From Lysobacteraceae bacterium NML91-0213 (GTDB lineage: Bacteria > Pseudomonadota > Gammaproteobacteria > Xanthomonadales > Xanthomonadaceae), in the NCBI GenBank assembly GCA_002798175.1, contig NWQL01000001.1:855651-919650 (forward strand): a DNA stretch of 64,000 nucleotides. The letters run 5' to 3'. Positions 1 to 8,331 of this stretch are shown here, piece after piece. The notes under the pieces are model-generated. The model ran no database searches, had not been told where the DNA came from, and worked only from the letters and a program-made list of their open reading frames with translations. Made by a program: the position numbers and the translations under genes. The first letter of the stretch is position 1, and each line of letters begins with the position of its first letter.

Positions 1-1508
1 CGGCCGGCACCCGGACCGCGATTGCCGCCCGGACCCTTGCCGCCACCGGGGCCGCGATTGCCACCGGCCGGCCCGCGAGCGCCGGCACCCGGCCGCCCGT
101 AGGGATTGCCGCCGCGATTGCCGGGATGACCACCGGGCGTCGCGTGGTCGGACGGGAACACCGGCGCGCTGTCCGGATGGCCGTACGGGCGCGGCGCACG
201 CGGTGCGCGCTTCTGGCCGGCACCCGCCGCGGCGCCGAAACCGGCGCCACCACCGCCGCCCGGACGCTTCTTGTTGCCGTAGGGCTTCTTCGGCCCGCGG
301 CCGTCGGCATTGCGGTGACCGGCCGGGCCGGTGTCCACGCCGTCCGGCACGTACCAGCTGCGGAACGCCGCCGGGTTGCCTTCCGGCAGCGCGCGGCTGT
401 GCTTGTCGGCCCGCTGCTTGAACGGCTTCTGCGACTGCTTGGCGGCGGCTTCGCCGCTTACCGTCAGCCCGCCATGCGGCTTGCGGGCACCGCGACGGCC
501 GCGGTCCTCGCGTACGTGGTCGAAGCGGCGCAGTTCGCGTCCTTCGTCGGCGGTGGTGTGGCCGTTGACGTAGGCATTGCCGGTACCGCGGGCCTCGCGC
601 GGAATGTGCACCGTCGCCTTCGAGGCGCGCCGCTGGCCGATCACCGGCTGCAGCGTCAGTGCCGGCGGCGGGCCTTCCTCGAGCTTGAGCTCGCGGCGCA
701 GTTCCTCGACCTGGGCATCGGGCAGTTCCATCGACTGGCCGCGCAGCAGCGGCTGCGGCAGGGCGATGCGGCCGTAGCGGGTGCGCTTGAGCCGGCTGAC
801 CTGGCAGCCCTGCGACTCCCACAGCCGGCGCACCTCGCGGTTGCGGCCTTCCTTGACCACCACCCGGAACCAGTCGTGCGAGTCGGTGCCGCCGATGCGC
901 TCGATCTCGTCGAACTTCGCCGGGCCATCGTCGAGCGCCACGCCGCGCTTGAGGCGGTCGACGATCTTCTCCGACACCACCTCCTCGCCTTCCGGTGCGC
1001 GCACCCGACACACGTACTCGCGCTCGACCTCGTAGGACGGATGCATCATCGCGTTGGCCAGCTCGCCGTCGGTGGTGAGCAGCAGCAGGCCGGTGGTGTT
1101 GATGTCGAGGCGGCCGATCGCGATCCAGCGCGCGCCCTTGAGCACCGGAAGCGCGTCGAAGATGGTCGGCCGGCCTTCGGGATCCTCGCGGGTGGTGACC
1201 TCGCCCTCGGGCTTGTTGTAGATCAGCACGCGGGCGGGTTCGGTCAGCGCGCTGGCCACGAAGCTGCGGCCGTCGATCTCGATGCGGTCGCCGCTGCCCA
1301 CGCTCATGCCGGTCTGCGCCGGCTCGCCGTTGACCTTGACCATGCCTTCGGCGATGCGCTGCTCGAGCGCGCGGCGCGAGCCGAGGCCCGCCTGCGCGAG
1401 CACCTTGTGCAGGCGCTCCTCCAGCCGCTGCGCGGGCGCGGCGTCGGCGTCGCGCTTGAGGGAAAGCTTGCGGGTGCCCTTGTCCTGGGCGGGGGTGTTG
1501 TCGTTCAT
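1..1508 (-). CDS. rluB: 23S rRNA pseudouridine synthase RluB (3' end outside window)
   Basis: This encodes a RsuA/RluB-family pseudouridine synthase; RluB modifies U2605 of 23S rRNA. I read the minus strand from the ATG at 1508. An S4 RNA-binding domain (about residues 28-90, LHKVLAQAGLGSRRALEQ) is followed by the catalytic domain with GRLDINTTGLLLLT, whose Asp near residue 135 is the expected nucleophile, and by EGRNREVRRLWES. After about residue 290 the protein becomes a long Gly/Pro/Arg/Asn-rich tail (RGPGGGKGPGGNRGPG-type runs) that passes the window edge, so the stop is not seen. The tail makes this protein much longer than the ~290-residue E. coli enzyme. The ATG directly abuts the scpB stop, so the two genes are probably translationally coupled. 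Confidence 0.92.
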   Translation of the reverse strand, partial: MNDNTPAQDKGTRKLSLKRDADAAPAQRLEERLHKVLAQAGLGSRRALEQRIAEGMVKVNGEPAQTGMSVGSGDRIEIDGRSFVASALTEPARVLIYNKPEGEVTTREDPEGRPTIFDALPVLKGARWIAIGRLDINTTGLLLLTTDGELANAMMHPSYEVEREYVCRVRAPEGEEVVSEKIVDRLKRGVALDDGPAKFDEIERIGGTDSHDWFRVVVKEGRNREVRRLWESQGCQVSRLKRTRYGRIALPQPLLRGQSMELPDAQVEELRRELKLEEGPPPALTLQPVIGQRRASKATVHIPREARGTGNAYVNGHTTADEGRELRRFDHVREDRGRRGARKPHGGLTVSGEAAAKQSQKPFKQRADKHSRALPEGNPAAFRSWYVPDGVDTGPAGHRNADGRGPKKPYGNKKRPGGGGGAGFGAAAGAGQKRAPRAPRPYGHPDSAPVFPSDHATPGGHPGNRGGNPYGRPGAGARGPAGGNRGPGGGKGPGGNRGPGAG

Positions 1509-2363
1509 CTATTGACTCCGGGTGCTGTCGCCGTCTTCGGCGAGGGCGGTGTTCGTTTCGGTGGGTTCCGGGTCGGACGCGCCGGTGTCGGCGTTTTCGT
1601 CCCGGGAATCGGGAATGACGTCGGGCATCGGCGATGCCGCGTCGGGTTGGCCGTCAGTGCGCGTGTCCGCGTCTGCCGGCGTCGGTGGGGTGTCGTCGGC
1701 CGGGCCGGCCTCGGTGTCGCTGCCGTCGCTGTCGTTGCTGTCGTCGGTCCCGGACTCGAGCGGGGTATCGCCGACCGGCATCGCGCCCTCCAGCGCCGGG
1801 ACCCGGTCGCCGAGGTCGAGCTGCGGCTCGAGCTCGCCGAAATCCTTGAGCTCCGACAGTGGCGGCAGGTCGTCCAGCCGCTTGAGGCCGAAGTAGTCGA
1901 GGAAGGCCTTGGTGGTGCCGAGCAGTTCCGGCCGGCCGGGGATGTCGCGGTGGCCGACCACGCGGATCCACTCGCGCTCTTCCAGCGCCTTGATCATGTT
2001 GCTGCTGGTGGCCACGCCGCGGACCTGTTCGATCTCGCCGCGGGTGATCGGCTGGCGGTAGGCGATCAGTGCCAGCGTTTCCAGGGTGGCGCGGGTGTAG
2101 CGGGTCTGGCGCTCCGTCCACAGCCGCGCCACCCAGGCATGCACGTCGGCCTTGACCTGGTAACGCCAGCCGGAGGCGACCTCCACCAGCGCCACGCCGC
2201 GGTCGGCGCACGCGGCCTGCAGCTCGTGCAGCGCCTGCTCGACGGCGCCGTCGGGCGCCGGCTCGTCGACGGTGAACAGCCCGCGCAGCTGGGCCACGCC
2301 CAGCGGCTGGTTCGCGGCCAGCAGGGCGGCCTCGACGATGCGGTTGATCAGTGTCTGGTCCAT
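1509..2363 (-). CDS. scpB: Segregation and condensation protein ScpB
   Basis: This is the winged-helix kleisin partner of the SMC-ScpAB complex, which condenses and segregates chromosomes. From the chosen ATG at 2363 the protein reads MDQTLINRIVEAALLAANQPLG and is 284 residues long. The tandem winged-helix core ends near residue 180, with the family-typical TLETLALIAYRQPITRGEIEQ and GRPELLGTTKAFLDYFGL. A long acidic, Ser/Asp/Thr-rich C-terminal tail follows, which is common in xanthomonad ScpB and probably disordered. An in-frame ATG at 2414 would add 17 residues and lie closer to scpA; the downstream start was chosen because homologous reading begins there. It lies between scpA and rluB on the same strand. 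Confidence 0.93.
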   Translation of the reverse strand: MDQTLINRIVEAALLAANQPLGVAQLRGLFTVDEPAPDGAVEQALHELQAACADRGVALVEVASGWRYQVKADVHAWVARLWTERQTRYTRATLETLALIAYRQPITRGEIEQVRGVATSSNMIKALEEREWIRVVGHRDIPGRPELLGTTKAFLDYFGLKRLDDLPPLSELKDFGELEPQLDLGDRVPALEGAMPVGDTPLESGTDDSNDSDGSDTEAGPADDTPPTPADADTRTDGQPDAASPMPDVIPDSRDENADTGASDPEPTETNTALAEDGDSTRSQ

Positions 2364-2426
2364 GGTGTCGGTGGTGATGCGGCAGTGCCGCGGTAGGTGT
2401 TGCGAGGGCAGCACGAGCGGTGCGGA

Positions 2427-3344
2427 TCACGCGCCGCCGTCGTACCCGTCCTCGATGTCCTCGTCGAACTCGCTGACCAGGCTGACCGGCGCGCTGCCGT
2501 CGCGCGTGGCCAGCGACTTCACGTAGATCGGCGCCAGCGGTGCTTCCTGCACGAGTTCGAGCAGGCGCTCCTTGGTGAGCTCGAGCAGCGAGAGCAGGGT
2601 GACGACCACCCCGAGCTTGCCTTCGTGCGCATCGAACAGCGATTCGAAGCGGTGGAACGCGCCATCCTCCAGCCGGCCCAGCACCTCGCCCATCCGCTGC
2701 CGCACGCTCAGCGCATCGCGCCTGATCGCATGGCCGGTGAACAGCTCGGCGCGCTTGAGCACGTCATGCAGGGCCAGCAGCAGCTCCGGCAGGTCCACCG
2801 GTGGCGGCAGCCGCACCGTGGCGCGGTCGGGGATCTCGACCGACACCGTCGAGGTGTCGCGTTCCATGCGCGGCAGCCGGTCGATGTCCTCGGCGGCCTG
2901 CTTGAACCGCTCGTACTCCTGCAGGCGGCGTACCAGTTCCGCGCGCGGGTCTTCTTCCTCGCCTTCCTCGCTGGGCGGTCGCGGCAGCAGCATGCGCGAC
3001 TTGATCTCGGCGAGGATGGCGGCCATCACCAGGTATTCGGCGGCCAGCTCGAACCGCAGGTCCTGCATGACATTGATGTAGGCGACGTACTGCCGGGTGA
3101 TCTCGGCAACCGGGATGTCGAGGATGTCGAGGTTCTGCCGGCGGATCAGGTACAGCAGCAGGTCCAGCGGCCCTTCGAAGGCGTCGAGGATGACCTCGAG
3201 CGCGTCCGGCGGGATGTAGAGGTCCTGCGGAATCTGCAGCACCGGCTGACCATGCACCACCGCGAGCGGCATCTCCTGCTGTTGCGGAGGCGCGGTCGGG
3301 GTGGAATCCGCGGCAGCGGCGGCGGGTATGCCGGTTTGTGTCAT
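2427..3344 (-). CDS. scpA: Segregation and condensation protein ScpA
   Basis: This is the kleisin subunit of the SMC-ScpAB condensin. The N-terminal domain has the hallmark DAFEGPLDLLLYLIRRQNLD followed by AEITRQYVAYINVM, and the middle has AEYLVMAAILAEIKSRMLLP. The C-terminal winged helix includes LGVVVTLLSLLELTKERLLELVQ. The reading frame is open upstream to 3527, but the first part of that extension (about 60 Arg/Pro/Ser-rich residues) does not look like protein, so the ATG at 3344 was chosen, giving 305 residues. A Pro/Gln/Ala-rich linker precedes the conserved core. It is the first gene of the scpA-scpB-rluB unit, which is a conserved order in gammaproteobacteria. Confidence 0.93.
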   Translation of the reverse strand: MTQTGIPAAAAADSTPTAPPQQQEMPLAVVHGQPVLQIPQDLYIPPDALEVILDAFEGPLDLLLYLIRRQNLDILDIPVAEITRQYVAYINVMQDLRFELAAEYLVMAAILAEIKSRMLLPRPPSEEGEEEDPRAELVRRLQEYERFKQAAEDIDRLPRMERDTSTVSVEIPDRATVRLPPPVDLPELLLALHDVLKRAELFTGHAIRRDALSVRQRMGEVLGRLEDGAFHRFESLFDAHEGKLGVVVTLLSLLELTKERLLELVQEAPLAPIYVKSLATRDGSAPVSLVSEFDEDIEDGYDGGA

Positions 3345-3735
3345 TCGCGATGCGGCCCCCTCCGGGCCGGCCAGGTGTCCGAATGTGCGGCTGCCAACAA
3401 GCGCGCCCGGGCGGCTGGCCACTGCGGGGCAGGGCCGATGACGACTGGACTTGGCGGCCGGACGCCACGGTGACATCGCCCGGTGGGTGGGCGGTGCGAT
3501 GGCGGAAAGGGCGTCGGGCGGGACCATGACGGGCAGCGGATCGGACGTCCAGTTGCGACGGCCGCTGCGGTCGGGTCTCGAAGCTCCGGGCTAGCCTACG
3601 GGCTCGCCGCACGGCTGTCCAGCGTGTGCCCACGACGGGTTTATCCGCCCGCGGGCCGTTTGGCGACACGCGCCTGCATGGCGCCGGTGCCAGCCGGGGG
3701 TCGCATCCGTACACTACCGCGCCCCGACAGCCAGG
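3345..3735. other. Intergenic region between divergent scpA and YciI-like gene
   Basis: About 390 bases without a convincing gene. It should hold the scpA promoter on the minus strand and the promoter of the small gene on the plus strand. A TACACT hexamer at 3710-3715 is a plausible -10 element for the latter. Short frames on both strands are Arg/Pro-rich and have no family resemblance. No tRNA, repeat or riboswitch was recognised. Confidence 0.5.
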
Positions 3736-4047
3736 ATGCCCCGCGCCATGTGGTATGCGATCGAAGGTTATGACGGTGACGACGTGCTCGCGCAGCGGCT
3801 CGAAGCGCGCCCGGCGCACCTGGCGCGGCTGGTTGCCCTGCGCGACGCCGGCCGCCTGCTGCTGGCGGGCCCGTGCCCGAGGATCGATGCCGAGGATCCG
3901 GGTCCGGCCGGCTTCAGCGGAAGCCTGGTGGTGGCGGAGTTCGACTCGCTCGAGGATGCCCGCGCCTGGGCCGATGCCGATCCGTATGTCGCCGCGGGCG
4001 TCTACGTGCGGGTCGAGGTCCGTCCGTTCCGGCGCGTGCTTCCCTGA
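3736..4047 (+). CDS. YciI-like family small protein
   Basis: A 103-residue protein of the YciI/dimeric alpha-beta barrel superfamily. These are small cytosolic proteins of mostly unknown function, some with dehydrochlorinase-like activity. The family pattern is visible: [12 protein letters not shown] at the start, the [22 protein letters not shown] segment where the usual conserved His sits (here within ARPAHL), and the near-C-terminal [17 protein letters not shown] that matches the usual DPY..AG.. motif. An ATG at 3748 (MWYAIE) is an equally good start and corresponds to the usual family N-terminus. It stands alone between the scp cluster and lacI. Confidence 0.82.
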   Translation: MPRAMWYAIEGYDGDDVLAQRLEARPAHLARLVALRDAGRLLLAGPCPRIDAEDPGPAGFSGSLVVAEFDSLEDARAWADADPYVAAGVYVRVEVRPFRRVLP

Positions 4048-4130
4048 GGCATCGAGGGTGCCGGGGGCGCAACCGGGGCAGGCAGGCACGGGCGCGCCGG
4101 TCATGCTCGCACGGCACTGTTGCAGTGCTT

Positions 4131-4159
4131 TTGCAGTGATGCCTGCAAGCGCTTACAGT
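4131..4159 (+). promoter_or_regulatory. Putative lacI promoter
   Basis: A TTGCAG hexamer at 4131-4136 and TACAGT at 4154-4159 are separated by 17 bp, which fits a sigma70-type promoter with a moderate -10 and a weak -35. The LacI-type operator at 4143-4158 covers the spacer and -10, which would give autorepression. TTGCAGTG also occurs as a direct repeat at 4120-4127 and 4131-4138. This is inference from spacing and position. Confidence 0.45.
4143..4158. promoter_or_regulatory. LacI-type operator upstream of lacI
   Basis: CTGCAAGCGCTTACAG is a near-perfect inverted repeat and matches the core TGNAANCGNTTNCA (positions 4144-4157), the classic LacI/GalR-family operator form with a central CpG. 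It ends 33 bases before the GTG of the LacI-family gene. The same core recurs at 8303-8316 and 23324-23337. Confidence 0.8.
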
Positions 4160-4191
4160 CCGCGCCCAGTGCACCTGGCAGTGGAGGGCGG

Positions 4192-5190
4192 GTGAGCATC
4201 ACCATCAAAGATGTCGCGCGGGAGGCCAACGTATCGGTGGCCACGGTGTCGCGCGCGCTCAACGGCCACGAGAACGTGGCCCCGGACGTGCGCCAGCGCG
4301 TGCTGGAGGTTGCCGATCGCCTCCAGTACAGCCCGCACCATGCCGCCCGCAGCCTCAGCAGCCGGCGTACCCAGACCATCGGCGTGGTGCTGCCGGACCT
4401 GCATGGCGAGTTCTTTTCCGAACTGATGCGTGGCATCGACGCCGTCGCCCGCGAGGCCGGCCGCCACCTGCTGGTGTCCAGCTACCACGGCAACCCGGAC
4501 GAGCAGGGCGCCGCGTTGCGGGCCATGCGTGGCCGCGTCGATGGCCTGCTGCTGATGTCGCCGTTCGTGGCCGATGCGGACCCACTGGCCGGCCAGGCGT
4601 TGGGCATGCCAGCGGTGCTGCTCAACAGCGGGGCGCGTGCCGGGATCGCCGCGCTCGACATCGACAGCTACCAGGGTGCTCGGGCGATGACCCGCCACCT
4701 GCTGGCCACGGGCCACCGGCGCATCGCCTTCATCGCGGGCCCTGACGACAACTTCGATGCGCACGAGCGTCTGCGCGGCTATCGCGACGAACTCGCCACG
4801 GCCGGCGCCGGCATGCCGTGGATCGTGGAGGGCGATTTCGACGAGGCGTCCGGCCATGCCGCCGGGCGCCTGCTGCTCGAGGCCCGCGAACGCCCGGATG
4901 CGGTGTTCGCCGCCAACGACATGATGGCGCTGGGCTGTCTGTTCGCCTTCAACCAGGCCGACGTGCGCGTCCCCGCCCACATTGCCCTGGCCGGATTCGA
5001 CGACATCCCGTTGGCCCGCTATGTGCACCCGGGGCTGACCACCATGCGGGTGGACATCGCCGCGCTCGGCGGCCGCGCACTGCGCGCGCTGCTGGCGCGG
5101 CTTGCCGACCCCGAATCGCCTATCACCACCGAACGGCTGGCGGTGGAGCTGGTGGTGCGTGAGTCCTGCGGAACGCCTCGTGCCGTGTAG
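4192..5190 (+). CDS. LacI-family transcriptional regulator of the glucan/ED locus
   Basis: A 332-residue LacI/GalR repressor. The N-terminal helix-turn-helix is TIKDVAREANVSVATVSRAL, and the hinge helix region is HHAARSLSSRRTQTIGVVLP. A periplasmic-binding-protein-like effector domain (about residues 60-332) includes SYQGARAMTRHLLATGHRRI and IALAGFDDIPLARYVHPGLT. The GTG at 4192 is preferred because it puts the HTH at the usual position and follows GGAGGG at 4183-4188; the frame is open up to an ATG at 4120. An operator-like palindrome just upstream, repeated before the hydrolase operon and in the zwf/ATPase interval, suggests that it controls itself and those units. The effector is unknown, probably a sugar or sugar phosphate. 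Confidence 0.93.
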   Translation: MSITIKDVAREANVSVATVSRALNGHENVAPDVRQRVLEVADRLQYSPHHAARSLSSRRTQTIGVVLPDLHGEFFSELMRGIDAVAREAGRHLLVSSYHGNPDEQGAALRAMRGRVDGLLLMSPFVADADPLAGQALGMPAVLLNSGARAGIAALDIDSYQGARAMTRHLLATGHRRIAFIAGPDDNFDAHERLRGYRDELATAGAGMPWIVEGDFDEASGHAAGRLLLEARERPDAVFAANDMMALGCLFAFNQADVRVPAHIALAGFDDIPLARYVHPGLTTMRVDIAALGGRALRALLARLADPESPITTERLAVELVVRESCGTPRAV

Positions 5191-5284
5191 ACGCTGCATG
5201 CACATCCCCGGTGCTCTCTTTCACCCAGCTGAACGTTTCACGGCGCCTTAGCACTTCGACCGCACCCCTGAAGGAACTTCCTCC

Positions 5285-8251
5285 ATGAACGCTCCCCGCG
5301 TCCTGCGTCGCACCCTGTTGAGCTGCGCCCTTGGCAGCGCGCTCGTCCTTTCGGCGCCGATGGCCCTGGCGCAGTCCACGGCCGCCACCCTGCGTGGGCA
5401 GGTGTCGGTCGACTCCACCCCGGCCACCGATGCGCGGGTCACCGCCACCAATACCGGCACCGGGCTGACCCGCAGCGCGCAGGTCGGTGCCAATGGCACC
5501 TACAACCTCGCCGGCCTGCCGCCCGGGACCTACCGCGTCGATGTGACCGCGAACGGGCAGACCACGTCGGAGACGATCACGCTGCAGGTCGGACAGACGG
5601 CCAACCTCGATCTGGGCGTGGGTGGGGTTGCCGAAACCGGGCCGCAGCAGGCAACGGACATCGAGGCCGTCGTCGTGACCGGCACCCGGATGGCCGATAC
5701 CCGGACGTCGGAAGTGGCCACATACGTGACCCGCCGCCAGATCGAGGCGCTGCCGCAGGGCTCGCGCAATTTCCTGGCCTTTGCCGACACGGTGCCGGGC
5801 ATGACCTTCGTCGAGCGCGCCGACGGATCGACGCAGCTCCGCAGCGGCGCGCAGTCGGCGAACGGCGTCAACGTCTACATCGATGGCGTGGGTCAGAAGA
5901 ACTACGTGACCAAGGGTGGCGTGAGCAGCCAGGACTCGACCCGGGGCAACCCGTTCCCGCAGCTGGCCATCGGCGAGTACAAGGTCATCACCTCGAACTA
6001 CAAGGCCGAGTACGACCAGATCAGCAGCGCCGCGGTCACCGCGGTCACGCGTTCGGGCACCAACGAGTTCGAGGGCAGCTTCTTCTGGGACCGCACCGGC
6101 GACGACTGGCGCGCGTCGACCCCGTCCGAACTCGACCGTGGCGAGAAGATCCCGTCGCGGTCCGAGCAGTACGGCGTGGCACTCGGTGGCCCGATCCTGC
6201 GCGATCGCCTGCACTTCTTCGTGACCTACGAGGCCAAGGAGATCATCGATCCGCGCGAGGTGCGCCTGGGCACGACCACGAACTTCCCGGTGCCCCTGAT
6301 TCCTGAAGTCCAGAACCTGCTCGGCACTGCCAACCGGCCGTTCGACAGCGACCTTTATTTCGGCAAGCTCAGCTGGCAGATCGACGACCAGCAGCTGCTG
6401 GAGCTGACCGCCAAGCGCCGCAACGAGACCGAGATCACCGGGATCGGCGATGGACCCGACACGCCGTCGTATGGCAGCGCAAAGGACAACGAGGAAACGC
6501 GTCTCGACCTGCGACACCAGTTCAGCACCGAGAACTGGCTCAACGATGCGCATGTCACCTATGAGGACGCTTACTGGAACCCGCGTGCCATCACCATGGG
6601 GCCGGGCTACAGGTTGCATCTTCCCGAGGCCATCGGCCGCGGCACGCTGGTGAACTACGGTGGTGGCCCGGACTTCCAGAACAAGGGCCAGAAAGGCTGG
6701 TCGTTCCAGAACGACCTGACGTTCTTCGGCTGGGAGGGCCACACCGTGAAGATGGGCATCAAGTACAAGGACGTGGAACTCGATTCGCTCGAGCAGCAGC
6801 CATACAACCAGCAGTTCGACGTCGACTACCTGGCCAACCTTGCGGCCGGCAACACGACGCTGGCGTCCTTCCTGCCCAACCGGGTGCGCTTCGGTGCGCC
6901 GCTGCCGGGGATCGGCGATCGCACGGTCAACTCGCCCAACAGGCAGTTCGGCATCTACATCCAGGACGACTGGGAGGTCAACGAGAACCTGACCCTCAAC
7001 CTCGGCGTGCGCTGGGACTACGAGAAGACCGAGGGCTACGAGAACTACGTGACGCCCGCTGGCCTGGTGGATGCGCTGCGGAACTGGAGCAACCTCGACA
7101 ACGCCGATTACGACATCGAGGACTACATCAGCAACGGCAACAACCGCAGTGCGTTCAAGGGGGCGTGGCAGCCGCGCCTGGGCTTCTCGTATGACATCAA
7201 CGCCGACCAGCGCCACGTGATCTTCGGTGGCGCCGGCCGGGCCTACGATCGCAACCTGTTCGACTACATCGCGCTCGAGCAGTCCAAGAGCACGTTCCCG
7301 ACCTACACCTACGATTTCACCGGTGTGCCGGGAGCGGCCTGTGCCCCGGGCGCGACCTGCATCCCGTGGGATCCGGCGTACCGGGACATCAACAACCTCT
7401 ATGCACTGGTGGCTGCCAATCCCGACCTCGGTGCGGAGGTCAACCTGATGAACAACGACCTCGACGTGCCGTATTCCGACCAGTTCAGCCTGGGCATGCG
7501 CAACGCGCTGACCCTGGGTGGGCAGGAGTGGATGACCTCGGTCACGCTGTCGCATGTGCGCAGCTACGACGGGATCCTGTTCACGCTCGGCAACCGCCGC
7601 CCGGATGGCAGCTTCTTTGCACCGGGCGCGGATTTCGGCAACGCGCCGTGGGACTTCCGCGTGCCCGGCTACGGCACGTTGATCATCGCCGACAACGGCG
7701 TCGAGACCCGGCTCAACTCGCTGCTGCTGTCGGTGGACAAGGCCTACACCGAGGAATCCGGCTGGGGCATGACGTTCGCCTACACCTACAACGATGCTGA
7801 AGAGAATCGCGGCAATGCGGCGCAGAACGACGAGCACTATCTGTTCGACCTGCCCAACCTCAACGGCGCGCCGTTCATCGACTCCGTCGGGATCCCGCGT
7901 CACCGCATCGTCGCCACCGGTGTCGGCGACATCTGGGGCGGACTGACGCTGTCCGGAAAGCTCACCCTGGAAAGTCCGGTCGCCCGCGACGTGACCGTGT
8001 TCACCAGCCCGCTGACCGGCTACTTCGACAGCTATTACGGTGACCGCACCATCGAGTACAAGCAGCTCGACCTCGCGCTGCAGAAGGTGTGGAACACCGG
8101 CACCGACCTGAGTTTCCGCATCCGCGGCGACGTGTTCAACGTCTTCAACTGGGACAACTGGAACGACTACGACCCGATGGGCGCGCAGCGTGGCCTGGCG
8201 ATCCGCGGTCCGACGCGCTACTTCAAGCTCTCGTTCGGCGTCGACTGGTAA
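5285..8251 (+). CDS. TonB-dependent receptor, Oar-like, with carboxypeptidase-regulatory N-domain
   Basis: A 988-residue outer-membrane active transporter. It has a signal peptide ending at MALAQS (about residue 30) and a carboxypeptidase-regulatory-like beta domain (residues 33-110, with TYNLAGLPPGTYRVDVTANG). A TonB box/plug region follows (EAVVVTGTRM, then NGVNVYIDGVGQKNYV), and then a long beta-barrel with alternating aromatic strands. It ends FKLSFGVDW with a C-terminal aromatic, as barrel proteins do. It starts 94 bp after lacI and ends just before a terminator and the hydrolase operon, so it probably imports oligosaccharides released outside the cell. SD-like GAAGGAA is at 5270-5276. 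The substrate is inferred from context only. Confidence 0.92.
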   Translation: MNAPRVLRRTLLSCALGSALVLSAPMALAQSTAATLRGQVSVDSTPATDARVTATNTGTGLTRSAQVGANGTYNLAGLPPGTYRVDVTANGQTTSETITLQVGQTANLDLGVGGVAETGPQQATDIEAVVVTGTRMADTRTSEVATYVTRRQIEALPQGSRNFLAFADTVPGMTFVERADGSTQLRSGAQSANGVNVYIDGVGQKNYVTKGGVSSQDSTRGNPFPQLAIGEYKVITSNYKAEYDQISSAAVTAVTRSGTNEFEGSFFWDRTGDDWRASTPSELDRGEKIPSRSEQYGVALGGPILRDRLHFFVTYEAKEIIDPREVRLGTTTNFPVPLIPEVQNLLGTANRPFDSDLYFGKLSWQIDDQQLLELTAKRRNETEITGIGDGPDTPSYGSAKDNEETRLDLRHQFSTENWLNDAHVTYEDAYWNPRAITMGPGYRLHLPEAIGRGTLVNYGGGPDFQNKGQKGWSFQNDLTFFGWEGHTVKMGIKYKDVELDSLEQQPYNQQFDVDYLANLAAGNTTLASFLPNRVRFGAPLPGIGDRTVNSPNRQFGIYIQDDWEVNENLTLNLGVRWDYEKTEGYENYVTPAGLVDALRNWSNLDNADYDIEDYISNGNNRSAFKGAWQPRLGFSYDINADQRHVIFGGAGRAYDRNLFDYIALEQSKSTFPTYTYDFTGVPGAACAPGATCIPWDPAYRDINNLYALVAANPDLGAEVNLMNNDLDVPYSDQFSLGMRNALTLGGQEWMTSVTLSHVRSYDGILFTLGNRRPDGSFFAPGADFGNAPWDFRVPGYGTLIIADNGVETRLNSLLLSVDKAYTEESGWGMTFAYTYNDAEENRGNAAQNDEHYLFDLPNLNGAPFIDSVGIPRHRIVATGVGDIWGGLTLSGKLTLESPVARDVTVFTSPLTGYFDSYYGDRTIEYKQLDLALQKVWNTGTDLSFRIRGDVFNVFNWDNWNDYDPMGAQRGLAIRGPTRYFKLSFGVDW

Positions 8252-8262
8252 GTCGGGACAGG

Positions 8263-8293
8263 GGCCGCCCGTTCAGCGGGCGGCCTCTCTTAT
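8263..8293 (+). terminator. Rho-independent terminator after the TonB receptor
   Basis: GGCCGCCCG (8263-8271) pairs with CGGGCGGCC (8277-8285) across a 5-base loop and is followed by TCTCTTAT. It sits 12 bases past the receptor stop codon. The tail is only moderately T-rich. Confidence 0.7.
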
Positions 8294-8317
8294 ACTCGGG
8301 TCTGTAAACGATTTCAG
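8291..8317 (+). promoter_or_regulatory. Promoter -10 and LacI-type operator of the hydrolase/ABC operon
   Basis: TATACT at 8291-8296 is a good -10 match and lies at the end of the receptor terminator. The operator CTGTAAACGATTTCAG at 8302-8317 (core TGTAAACGATTTCA, 8303-8316) starts about where transcription would begin. It matches TGNAANCGNTTNCA, as do the sites at 4144-4157 and 23324-23337. No clear -35 is visible, because that position falls in the terminator stem. Confidence 0.75.
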
Positions 8318-8331
8318 AAGGCGATCCATCC

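Noticed and set aside
126-2396. Plus-strand 756-codon frame over rluB and scpB.
   Set aside because: Composition is Ala/Arg/Gly/His-rich and it lies opposite two conserved genes; no start site or family match.
5229-5242. CTGAACGTTTCACG before the TonB receptor as a fourth LacI site.
   Set aside because: It does not fit TGNAANCGNTTNCA with correct spacing on either half; the receptor may instead be read through from lacI.
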